This document shows, in pieces, positions 1-9,400 of a DNA stretch of 20,085 nt; within the stretch, counting starts at the first letter, position 1, and the number at the start of each line of letters is the position of its first letter. Where the stretch lies: NCBI GenBank assembly GCA_003614735.1, contig KZ992702.1, positions 1 to 20,085 of the forward strand, in the 5' to 3' direction. A program made the translations under genes and the position numbers. Source of the stretch: Thamnocephalis sphaerospora. Taxonomy: Eukaryota > Zoopagomycota > Zoopagomycetes > Zoopagales > Sigmoideomycetaceae. The notes under the pieces are model-generated. The model was not told the origin of the DNA. It saw only the letters and a program-made list of their open reading frames with translations, and made no database searches.

Positions 1-163
1 ACCGCAACCCCGCTGGCTTTTATGGCTGCGACACACGTGTTTGCAAGCGGAGGCGAGACTGGAGCGGGCCAAGAACATTCTTGGGCGCATGTCTCATTAC
101 CATGCCCCCGTCGCCTACTGTGAAGATCTCTTACCATCTCCGCGCAACGGCAAGCGGGTTTGA
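1..163 (+). other. Possible 3'-terminal exon of a gene entering from the left edge
   Basis: Frame 2 is open from the window edge to a TGA at 161-163. Its last part reads like a charged helix followed by a short tail (RLERAKNILGRMSHYHAPV...). An acceptor-like TTTGCAAG lies near 40-47, so the exon could begin there. Frame 1 is also open for about 40 codons, so the openness alone proves little. I do not recognise the peptide and it has no internal start that would make it a gene by itself. It is listed only as a candidate partial exon; sequence to the left of the window would be needed to assign it. Confidence 0.2.
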
Positions 164-2033
164 TACATATCAACCATATCCGTTCCCGGTTGTTACAGAT
201 GCCGTCGGCTGTACCACTCCGTGTAGACCAAAGCGCCACTTTCACACAAAAGGTCGCCAAACTCTCCGTGGTCTCAAGCCTCCGTTTCAAGCAGCAACGC
301 CGCATAAACCAAGGTGAGCAGCGTTTTCCCAAATGTAAACAGCACAGCTGCGTAGTAAGTATTGCGGCGCGGTCGCAGGGAGTGCGCGCACACTACACGC
401 GCTATTGCCGTTGCGGCAGCACCCAATGTGACTCAAGCGAATATGGACACGTTCAATCACGCATCCTCGAGCCGCTTCACAATGCCGATGTTACAGCACA
501 TAGCCTCAACTGCATGTCGGCCCATCATTGCCACTGCTGCTAGCAATACCGCGTGCGTGCTTTGCATTACGTTGCAAAACACAGAATAGAGCATCGCAAA
601 ACGCATGTCTGTCTCCTATGCCACGTGCTCTGGACGCCCAAACGGAAAACCAAGTCGTTGCGCACTCGGCTGTCGCGCGTGTTGGCCTTGGGTGCTGGCG
701 TGTACCTTTGTCTGTCGGCGTCGCCGTTTGTGCCAGCCGGATCGCTTTATTGCACGCAGGAAGCGACACCACAACTAAAATACAAACTCCGAAGATGCTT
801 TGCGGAGGTGCCACCGTTGCAGCCACTTTCCTGGTTTTGGTGCCATGGACGAAACGTCCACGAAGAGTCAGTCGAGCACAAATACATGTCATGGTCGCAA
901 AACCGGCGAATTGGTCTATCCTGTGCATTCATGTCTGTGCGCAGGAATATTCCACGGGCTTTCAAACGCAGCACAGCGGAAATACAGCTCGCGCGTGGGA
1001 GGCTCGGGGCTAAGGACGAGGCACGTTGACATGACAGTAGCAAGTGACAGATCAAAGGCATGGGCTAATGCAAATAGCTTGTAGGAGATATGGTGGCGCT
1101 GCTGCACGGAGCAACGCTCGTGAATAGCAGCTCGAGTGCAAGCACGTGTGACTGCTTTCGGTTTGTGAGCAAAAATGGAATCCAAGAGAAAGACGGCTAA
1201 CGGCGCACAGCACCACTGCAAAAGTGCTCATTCTCCACAGTCACTCGCCCAGGCGCTTGCATGTCAACCATAAAATACAGACGCCGTGTATCTCTGTCAG
1301 AATTCACGCGTTTGAGGATAAATCAACGATTTTCGGCCGCACACATGATTTTGCATAGCCAGAGTCTGCCGGCAGAGTGAGCTGGCACGCCAGTATTTCG
1401 CCCTTGCAGTCTATATCACCGCGCTCTTCACGCCAAACGCTTGTTACCAGCATGACGGGCTGCTTTGCTGTTGTGCAGGGCGATTAAAGGACAAGCCATT
1501 ACATCAGCAGGCTGGGAGCAAGCTGTCATAAAGTTTGGCATTATCGCAAGCATGGGCGACACCTAAACTTATGCCGGCCGCTGGCATAGCCAAACACTTT
1601 GATTCACCCACGCGTGCTGTGCAGCTTATCGTGACTGCCAGGCTAGTAGTGCTTTCTCGAATGTACGATAGCTAACGTAACCATAGCGACATTTGATTGG
1701 AAGAAAAGCCCGCGGTGCGAGTGGATGTATCACACATCCACCAAAGATCGCGACGCGGAAATTTACACCTTATACCAATGTCTCACACACAGGCACTTTG
1801 CCCATTGACAGCATGTGTGAAAGGGCTACATTATGCACTATGCGGCGTTTCATCATAGCTATGTATTGCTCACACAGACATGATGCGCGATGATACGGCT
1901 TTGCCATGCATTTAAGGTGACCTGCGCCAATGCGTCCTTGTCGCGCTCCATCAGCAAATTGCCTGCAAACAACGTTATCGCAATCGTACATACACACCCA
2001 CATACCGGCCGCAAATCAGGCAGCACGTGCACT
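164..2033. other. Long stretch without a supportable gene
   Basis: About 1.9 kb with only overlapping ORFs in several frames. The longest, at 528-1013 (+), 553-1029 (+) and 506-928 (-), overlap each other, are rich in Cys, Arg, Ala and Thr, and contain no recognisable domain. They do not connect to each other through plausible 55-92-nt introns. The part from about 1200 to 1900 is broken by stops in all frames. The distal end presumably holds the promoter and 5' UTR of the methyltransferase-like gene that starts at 2034. CACGTG (E-box-like) hexamers occur near 624, 1144 and 2025, but the hexamer is also found elsewhere in the window, so no regulatory claim is made. No tRNA or rRNA is evident. 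Confidence 0.5.
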
Positions 2034-3590
2034 ATGGGCCAAAAGGCCAGCCGGCTTAAGCGCAGCAACACCGTTCCCCTTAGTGAAAAGTATTTTCACG
2101 ACAGTAAAGGCCGTGCTAAAAGGCTTAAGCTCGGAAAAAGGGGATCCGCGTTCTTTGCGCGGCTTGGTAGTAACTCTGAGCCGCGCACCAATGCTCGCTG
2201 GTCATGCCCTGAGGACATTGCACGAGGCAAGCAGGAACAGACTGCCTCCTCTGCGGAGCCGAGGGCGATGAACCTGCGCACTCGCTTCTGTAAAAGTGCG
2301 TATCCAGCGCACTCTACTGTAGAAGACCTGCCCAACAGCAGCACATGGTCTTCGCCGACAAGCAGTAGCGGCATATCCCATTCAGAAACCTCGGGCATCG
2401 TCAAGCGTCTTTCTACGCTGCAAAAGGGAATACAGTCAGACCGGCGCCATAAACGATTAAACTCCGTCAAGGCTACGTGGAGCTCCGTTCTGGACATTGC
2501 TGCAAGCATGACGGAGCACACGGACACACTCCGCCCAGTGGGAACCGCGCAAATCACCCCGCCCCTTTCTGAGGCGCCCTCACCCGGCGAGAAGAGCACT
2601 GCGACAGCCAAAACCGCTTTCAACAGTTGCTTACAACAGGAGGATTATCAAGATATTGCCCAAAGGTAACGATCGTTTGCGGTCTGTCAACCGGCCAGTC
2701 GTACTATTTTGGCTAACATGCGTGCGCTCCTGGGCCTATATCTGCAGCTTTGATCTACTCCATCACCTTTATCGATACATAATACGCGGCAACCACATGG
2801 CGCCTCTCCACAACCCAAGTCAGATTCTTCAAATCGGCACGGCAACAGGAATCTGGCTTCGTGTAAGTGGACGCATGCATTCCTGCGCTATACTCCCCTA
2901 CTCACTGTAACCTTTGCAACCACACAGGACATGGCTAAAGAGTGGCCGCATGCAAAGGTGGTCGGCTGCTGCAATAAGAACTTTGCCATCTACAAGCACC
3001 TAGATCACAACTCGCTGCCGGCAAACTGCAGAGTAGACAGCGTGGATATCAGCCAGGGACTGCCTTATCGGAGCCGGCGCTTTGATTACGTGTACATCCG
3101 CGACGACCTGTTCACGTTTTCCGTGGATGTCTGGATAAAAGTGCTCTCCGAGTCGTACCGCGTGCTGCGCCCTGGCGGCATTATCGAGCTGTGTGGACGG
3201 CCCTTTATTCCACATCGCGCAGGGCCGGTAATGGCATATATCACAAAGCACCTCGGCCAGATTCTTTGGAAGGAGCACGGCATTCACACTCAAGCGGCAC
3301 GACACCTAGACAACGCGCTAAAGCTACTTGGGTTTGTGGATGTACATGGCCGCGAAATAGAAATTCCAATGGGAGCGTGGGGTGGCCTGCACGGCGAGTT
3401 TATGAAGCGGGCCGGCAGCACGCTACTCGCCACCGTTGGAAAGTCCGTGGCTGGCTCTCACGGCGACGCACACTGGAATGCCGAAGAGTGGAAAGCACAG
3501 ACGCAGAAAGCCTACAGCGAGGTTGACGAGTACTGCACCTGCTCGAGTGTACACTGTGTGTGGGCGAAAAAGTTAGTAGCCACTGTATAG
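2034..3590 (+). CDS. SAM-dependent methyltransferase-like protein, probably N-myristoylated
   Basis: Three exons (2034-2665, 2748-2862, 2928-3590) encode 469 aa. The introns (82 and 65 nt, GTAACG..CTGCAG and GTAAGT..ACACAG) restore frame; the first has a CTAAC branch point at about 2713. The start was chosen because residues 1-7 read MGQKASR, a good N-myristoylation signal (Gly2, Ser6), followed by a polybasic stretch; upstream in-frame codons look non-coding. Residues 1-205 are Ser-rich and probably disordered. From about 210 comes a Rossmann methyltransferase fold of the kind common in fungi: LLHHLYRYIIRGNHMAPL, then motif I, then FDYVYIRDDLF and SYRVLRPGGIIEL. Motif I is degenerate (IGTATG at 240-245), and the position that usually holds the acidic ribose-binding residue reads VVGCC. 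It may therefore be a weak or non-catalytic enzyme. The substrate is unknown. It converges on QRI7. Confidence 0.8.
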
Positions 3591-3699
3591 TAAGTCATAT
3601 CAATATTATAGACAACCGCCGCGTCAATAGACTCCACGCTTACGTGGCTTTTTTGGACATTGAGACAAAGTCAGTAAACAGCCACAGACACGTATGTAG

Positions 3700-3705
3700 A
3701 ATAAA
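3700..3705 (+). terminator. Candidate poly(A) signal of the methyltransferase-like gene
   Basis: A perfect AATAAA lies 110 nt after the stop at 3590, in the 186-bp gap between the two convergent genes. The assignment rests on motif and position only. It sits 72 bp from the QRI7 stop, so the two 3' UTRs may nearly meet or overlap. Confidence 0.4.
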
Positions 3706-3776
3706 CGATGTAATAATTGCGCTACAACACACGTGTGTCTTGGCGACTTACGGCTGCATCTTTGGCATGTAGCAAT

Positions 3777-5202
3777 CTATGAATCCTGCGTTGCTTTTTG
3801 GCTGGAGCGTGTCTTCCACTCTGCTTGCAGCTCCTCCAGAGGCCAGCGTATGCGAATGTCGATGGCGTAGTCGTCGATAAGGCCTCGCTGCAGGCGCTCC
3901 ATGCCAGCCCACGCAATCATGACACCGTTGTCGGTGCAAAGCTTTGCGGGTGGACACACTAACGGCACGCCATTGTTCTCGGCCAATCGACTTAGACTGC
4001 AGAAAATAGCGGCATTAGTTATGTTGGCGCACGCCGTCGACGTGTTCAGCTGCAGATATGCTTACCTGGCACGGATGGCTTGATTGCTCGCAACGCCACC
4101 GCTAATCACGAGCGATGTGGCGTCGATTCCATTTTGGCGGCACCATTTGAAGCCGCGCCCCAGCTTGTCCAGTAGATGTGCAATAACGGTGTACTGGAAT
4201 GAAGCGGCCATGTCGGCTCTCTGGTTTTCTTTCACAGCTTCATCCGATGGCAGCCGACGGAGCTCGCGCTGCACGGCTGTCTTCAGACCGGCAAAGCTAA
4301 AGTCCATCCCGCCTACTCGCGTGGAATGACGCATCGGAACGGGAAGCGCGAAGCGATGCGGATCGCCACGGCGCGCCAACAGCTCGAGTGCCGCGCCGGG
4401 ACCACCACCTCGACCCTCTAGCCACGGTATCTCCAGCATGCGGGCCACTTTGTCGTACGCCTCGCCTACCGCGTCATCCAGCGTCGTGCCCAGCTGTGTA
4501 TAGTGGTTGACATCGTGTGCCACTAGCAATAGCGTATGCCCGCCGCTGATCAACAGACAAAGAAAAGGAAACTGCGGCGGTGTCTGCTCGGTGAACCTTG
4601 CCATTAGCGCATGTCCTTCCTAGTATTGCAAAAGCGTCAGCGCAACAAGTGTTTGGCAGATATGCGATGCTACAGTGCTTACCATGTGATTGACCCCGAT
4701 GAGCGGTTTCCTGTCGATCGATGTTGCCAGTAAAACAATAAGTCGATCCGTCAGGCGCAGCAGCTCTGCAGGTCATCTACTCCAACCAACTGCTTGCTTA
4801 CCCGAGAACTGCGGCAAGCGTTTTGGCGGCGTTCATGCCAACGCTCAGACAAGAGTGGATACCCGGACCTCGCGTTACCGCGATCGCGTCCAGCTCCGTG
4901 GCTTTCACGCCGGCCTGGTCCAGCGCAGCGCGCACCACACCCGGAAGATGTGCCGAGTGGCTGGCTAGCGCTACGATAGGAACAATCCCGCCATGCGCCT
5001 CGTGCAGCTTGTGCTGTAGGTGAATGGCTTCGCTAAGAATCTCGCGCTGCGACGTCACCACCGCGGCACCCGTGTCGTCGCAGGATGTCTCTATGCCCAG
5101 AACACGCAGCGGACGGGCGTTTGCGGCGGAGGAAAGGCCTGCGCGTGCAGGTGTGCGCAGACCTGTGCGCCAATGGGCTTTTGCAATGGCGCGTCCAAGC
5201 AT
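3777..5202 (-). CDS. QRI7: Mitochondrial tRNA N6-adenosine threonylcarbamoyltransferase (QRI7/OSGEPL1, TsaD family)
   Basis: Four exons in transcript order: 4802-5202, 4683-4710, 4066-4619, 3777-3996; introns 91, 63 and 69 nt. The product is 400 aa, close to yeast Qri7 (about 407). The first 30 residues are rich in Arg and Ala, lack acidic residues, and look like a mitochondrial presequence, pointing to Qri7 rather than cytosolic Kae1. Family signatures: GIETSCDDT (36-44), the metal-binding HMEGH (His142, His146), LISGGHTLL, SGGVASNQ, and CTDNGVMIAWAG with the distal Asp ligand. The enzyme transfers threonylcarbamoyl to A37 of ANN-decoding mitochondrial tRNAs (t6A), using the Sua5/YrdC product. 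Exon 2 is only 28 nt, and the second intron falls between Met143 and Glu144, inside the metal motif. The last intron has a clear AACTAAT branch point. It is divergent from UBC7. Confidence 0.95.
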
Positions 5203-5356
5203 TACTGAGAATAAAGGAGAATCAGCAAGGTGCGCGTGCTGCCGCCCGGCACAGCATCTCTTTCAGTCTCCACTCTCTCTCCACACCACAACCGCCACCG
5301 CACCGGCCTACTTGCCACGTCACAGACACGCCCACATCGGTAGCAGAGCATTCGCC
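5203..5356. promoter_or_regulatory. Shared divergent promoter, QRI7 (-) / UBC7 (+)
   Basis: The 154 bp between the two start codons must hold both promoters and both 5' leaders. Towards UBC7 there is a CT-rich tract (about 5258-5285), a feature often seen near fungal transcription starts. At 5315-5322 CCACGTCA reads TGACGTGG on the other strand, which matches the consensus of the unfolded-protein-response element (bZIP Hac1/XBP1/ATF6 type), 34 bp before the UBC7 start. No clear TATA box is visible. The extent is certain from the gene models; the sites are motif matches only. Confidence 0.45.
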
Positions 5357-6348
5357 ATGTATGCACGTGGCAGCGGAGGCACTGCGCTCAAGCGCCTGAT
5401 GACCGAGTACAAGGGTGAATAGCTTGCGGACCTGTTGCATAGCGGCGGAATCTAACGCACCTGCCTGGTTAGAATTGACGGTGAATCCGCCCGACGGCGT
5501 GTGTGCAGGTAGGCTTGGACGTGTGCACGCCAGTCGTGCAGGCGGCGCTGCTCACCTCAACGTGCGCGCACATAGGTCCCATCAGCGAGGACAACTTTTT
5601 CGAATGGGAGGCGTTTATTGCGTAAGTGACACTGGCATATGCTAGCATAAACAGGCGTGCCTGACGCTTGTCCTGCTGGAACATGCATACGCGTAAACCT
5701 TGCTGTAGTGGCCCGGAAGGCAGGTCTCGCCAATGCGCGCAGAGACATATCGTCCGCTCGACTAACCACGTCGCATGTAGACACGCCTTTTGAGGGCGGC
5801 GTGTTCTCGGCCGTACTCAAATTTCCGCGCGACTATCCGCTTAGCCCACCGGTGCGTACATGGCACGCTGGTCTGTGTTGCATGCATGACTAACAGCTGG
5901 CGCGCAGACCATGACCTTTACGTCACCCATGTTCCATCCAAACGTTTATGCCAACGGCGAAGTGTGCATTTCCATTCTGCATCCGGTAGGCAGGCTATTT
6001 TCGCTGTCGGCGTGAATGTGCAGGCAGTTGCTGACTCTGACACCACTGGCTGGACTAGCCTGGCGACGACCCGCATATGTACGAAAGCGCCTCTGAACGC
6101 TGGAGTCCCGTGCAATCGGTCGAGAAGATTCTGCTTTCCGTCGTCAGTATGCTGGCAGAGCCTAACGATGAAAGTGGTGCCAACATTGATGCCTGCGTAA
6201 GGACCGCGCACCGCCCCTTTTTTGCGACATGTGGCTAACCAGACGCTGTGTCTTTTGCGTTATCGAAATGCAGAAAATCTGGCGTACAGACCGTGAACAG
6301 TTCAACCGCCGCGTGCGTGACTGTGTGCGTCAGACGCTGGATAGCTGA
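5357..6348 (+). CDS. UBC7: Ubiquitin-conjugating enzyme E2, UBC7/UBE2G2 type (ERAD)
   Basis: Eight exons (5357-5414, 5473-5508, 5576-5621, 5709-5719, 5781-5851, 5908-5985, 6059-6196, 6274-6348) give 170 aa; human UBE2G2 is 165. The protein matches the family almost throughout: [38 protein letters not shown], the HPN motif (84-86), catalytic Cys94 in [10 protein letters not shown], the long acidic loop after the cysteine ([13 protein letters not shown]) that marks Ubc7/Ube2g, then [18 protein letters not shown]. The enzyme works at the ER membrane with Hrd1/gp78-type E3s and a Cue1-like activator, making Lys48 chains on misfolded proteins. Exon 4 is 11 nt (GlyProGlu plus flanking codon parts), and intron 4 (5720-5780) needs a GC donor; both are required to read the conserved GPEDT. 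The stop lies 64 bp from that of convergent Dicer. Confidence 0.95.
5720..5780 (+). other. GC-AG intron after the UBC7 microexon
   Basis: Donor AAG|GCAGGT, acceptor GCATGTAG, branch point CTAAC at about 5762. The nearby GT donor (GCAG|GTCTCG, 4 nt downstream) shifts the frame and brings a TGA within a few codons, while the GC donor restores GPEDTPFEGG exactly. It is 61 nt long, like the other introns here. Confidence 0.8.
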
Positions 6349-6371
6349 AATGTGCACCTTGGTCGCGATTG

Positions 6372-6377
6372 TTTATT
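6372..6377 (-). terminator. Candidate poly(A) signal of Dicer
   Basis: TTTATT on the + strand is AATAAA on the - strand, about 35 nt beyond the Dicer stop codon. It lies only about 24 nt past the convergent UBC7 stop, so the two transcripts very likely overlap at their 3' ends. The assignment rests on motif and position only. Confidence 0.45.
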
Positions 6378-6412
6378 GCTATGCGTCGCACTTGAGAATG
6401 AAGCGTGTCCTC

Positions 6413-9400
6413 TTACGCGTCTGTTGTCAATGCATCATCATCGTTCATGTTTTCGGCATCACTGGCTTGCTGCTGCTGCTGCTGCTGTTGTTGTTGTTGT
6501 TGCTTGCGTTGCTCGGCGCAATCACAATTGCGGAGCAAAAGACCATTGTCTGGCTTATCCCATAGCAGTAGCGCCTGATCCGCTGCACGCAGGCGCGCTA
6601 CGCGTCCTGTGTCTGCTCTGCCCTCTACCGATTCGATAATCTCGCCATGAATCATCACATAGCCAAGTACCTCGCCACTGTCCGCCACAACCTCCCTATA
6701 TCCGTCGCCTGATTAGCCATCGGCTTTGCAGCGCACAGTTTAACGACAACTTACTTGAACTTGAAATTGGAGCAGCCGTGTTTTTGCAGCTCCAGAGTTA
6801 GACGGACGATGGGGCTACGATGCGCCTTGCCTGGCTTGATCTTCTCGTCGATCAACGGACGTATCAGGCGGTTAAACACGCCGCGTGGCGCCTCCAGATC
6901 AAAGCCACTGTCCAAGTACACGGCACCAAGTGTCGCTTCCACCACGTCACCCATGACCTTGGGCGCTTCCACGTCACGCCAGTACTCGCCAAGGCCCTGG
7001 TTCTTCTTCTTCTTTTTCGCCAGCCGCTCGCTGAACTGACAGCAGGCGTTCAGCAGTGCCTCCGAAAAATGCATCAGATACCGCTGTAGGCCGTATTGGT
7101 CGCAGATTGTAGACAGAAACTCGTTGGACACGATCGCGTCCTTTAGGTCTACCAGGCCGCCGGGCTGCATGTCTGGGTAGCGGTGGAAGAGCAGATCGAC
7201 CGTCAAAAAGTCGAGCACTGCATCGCCGAGAAACTCCAGCCGCTCGTAGCATCGGCGACTGCTGTCTGGAAAAGAAGAGTGCGTGTAGGCCTCCAGCAGA
7301 TAGGATCGCTCTTGGAATGTATAGCCAATCTTCTCTTCAATGCTGGTATAGTCCAGTTCGCTGAGCATTCCGGGCGTAACGTACGCTGGCGGCTCCCGAA
7401 GTGGTGCGAAATCCTTCCACTGCTTAACCGAGCCAAATGGCACACCAAGCTGAATGGCACAGTGTAGCGCGCCGTCCAGCCCGCACACTTCCATACATGC
7501 GCCCATGCAGGCCTCGACAACGTCGGAAATCATCTTTTTTGAGAGAGACTGCCAGTACGCCACGTGTCGATCGTCATATGGGATGACGTGTGTCGAGGCA
7601 TTCTCGGGCGGGACAACCTTGACCGTCGTCTGCACACCAGTATTTTCCTCGCCTGGCTTCCAGTCAAGCTCCACATCCTGTGTCCTGCCCTTCGAATCGC
7701 CAGGCAATGCATAGTAGTAACCCCTTGGCAGCCAGCGGCGACGGTTGAAGCTCTGCGCCATCGTGTAGACGTACAGTTCGCGCTGTAATGCAGAAAGCCG
7801 CAGCGCTCGGTTGGAGATAATACGGATGCGCCGCGAGTGCAGTCGCCCCTCCTCGGTCAGCGTGTAGTCGAGGAAGAGGCTGGTACTGGTGGCCATCTTT
7901 AGGAAGGAATCGCCCAGAACTTCCAGACGCTCATAATGAGCAGCAACACCAGCTTGCGGTGCTGTGATTGCCTCTAGCAAATGTTCTGGCGATGTCTTCA
8001 GCTCAAAGCGCGCACCTAGCTCGAATGCCAGCAGCGCCGCCTCTAGTCGGTACAGCAAGGAAGGTAGTAGCATGGCTGTGCTAAATACATCGGCGCTGAC
8101 TGGCAGCACGCGGCACCTCTCCGGCATGGACAGCCGGTCAAAGATCTTCTTGGGCGGGCCAGACACCTCGCGTTGCAGCAAGTAGTTGAAGGTGCGTCTC
8201 ACCGGCTCTACCTCCAGCAGTGTTTGCGTCTGCTGGCGTGGTTCGCATTTGTACACTATTCTTACAAAGTCAGCCACGCTAACCGCTTCCGTAGAGCCAT
8301 CCGGCATGGTGCGCGTCTCCAGAACGGTATCTATTGGGAGCGCCTCGCGCACGCCCGTGACCTTGTTCAGCTGATTGCGTCGATCAATGTCCTCCACCAG
8401 CGAACCCGGCCGCAGCTGGCGCACATCGGTAATTGGTCGATCAAGTGTGTCGCTCTGATTGGCATAGATCTCATCCCAGTCGATGCTACGTTCCAGATGC
8501 TCTTCATCCATGTGCTCAAGTAGCAGCGGAGCCACGACGTAGCCGACGTTACTCGCGGCCACAGGCTTGCGCAGCACATGGGTCAACAGCACGGCGGTAA
8601 AAGTCTTCAAGCGCTTGATGCACTGGGCGTTCACAAGATAGGATCGCTGCCACGCTTGGACAATCACTTTGCATTCGCCCTCGTCCAAGTGCAGACGTAC
8701 TGTGTCCATGCTCGACATTGGGCGCGGACAGAAAAGTGCGAACGGCCGGTAGCGTGTATGCAGCGGCGTAGCTAGTTCAGGGTCTTTTACCAGCTGTAGC
8801 TTCAGCACATGTATGTACCACGTATCCGCCTCTTTGGACCTAGGCACCCACGAAAGCGGTGTTTTGCGAGGATATAACGTGGATATGCTACCGCCGTCCG
8901 CATCCTTCTCTTCCTCCTCGTCGTCTTCGTTATCGTAGGACAGCTTTCCGCGACGACCTTCCGGCAGTAGGTGATCGTCGAGGGCACCAAGCTTGTGCAG
9001 CTCCTCGCAGGCACGTAGTGCCACCAGACGCTTTGCCAGCGACTTTGTACGCATCACATCGCCCTTGACCTCGCGCACCGCAGCCATTGTCGGCAGGATC
9101 AGCGTGTACACGTAGTCGTTGTTGGAGACTGCTTCCCACTTCCAGATTGGTTTGCCTTCGCTGTAATCGTCGGTTCGCAGCTGGCTGCAGTAGCGATGGA
9201 TGATGGGAATGGCAGAGCTGAACGTGACGCGTGCACCTGTCGACGCGACCACATACGCGTGTTCCGAGTGGCCAGTGTCGTTGGCGCCATAGTCCTCCAC
9301 ATCGACGTCGCCGTTGTCGTCGACGCCGCTCTTTTGGCGTGCTCTCTGCATCCGCTGACACCAAGCGTTCATCTCCGCCTCGTGGACGCGGATCTGCTGT

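Noticed and set aside
528-1029. Overlapping + strand ORFs of about 160 codons
   Set aside because: Two frames and the opposite strand are open over the same bases, composition is Cys/Arg/Ala-rich, no domain is visible and no introns connect them to other exons.
2096-2623. A 175-codon ORF antisense to the methyltransferase-like gene
   Set aside because: No domain; it lies wholly opposite a low-complexity coding exon.
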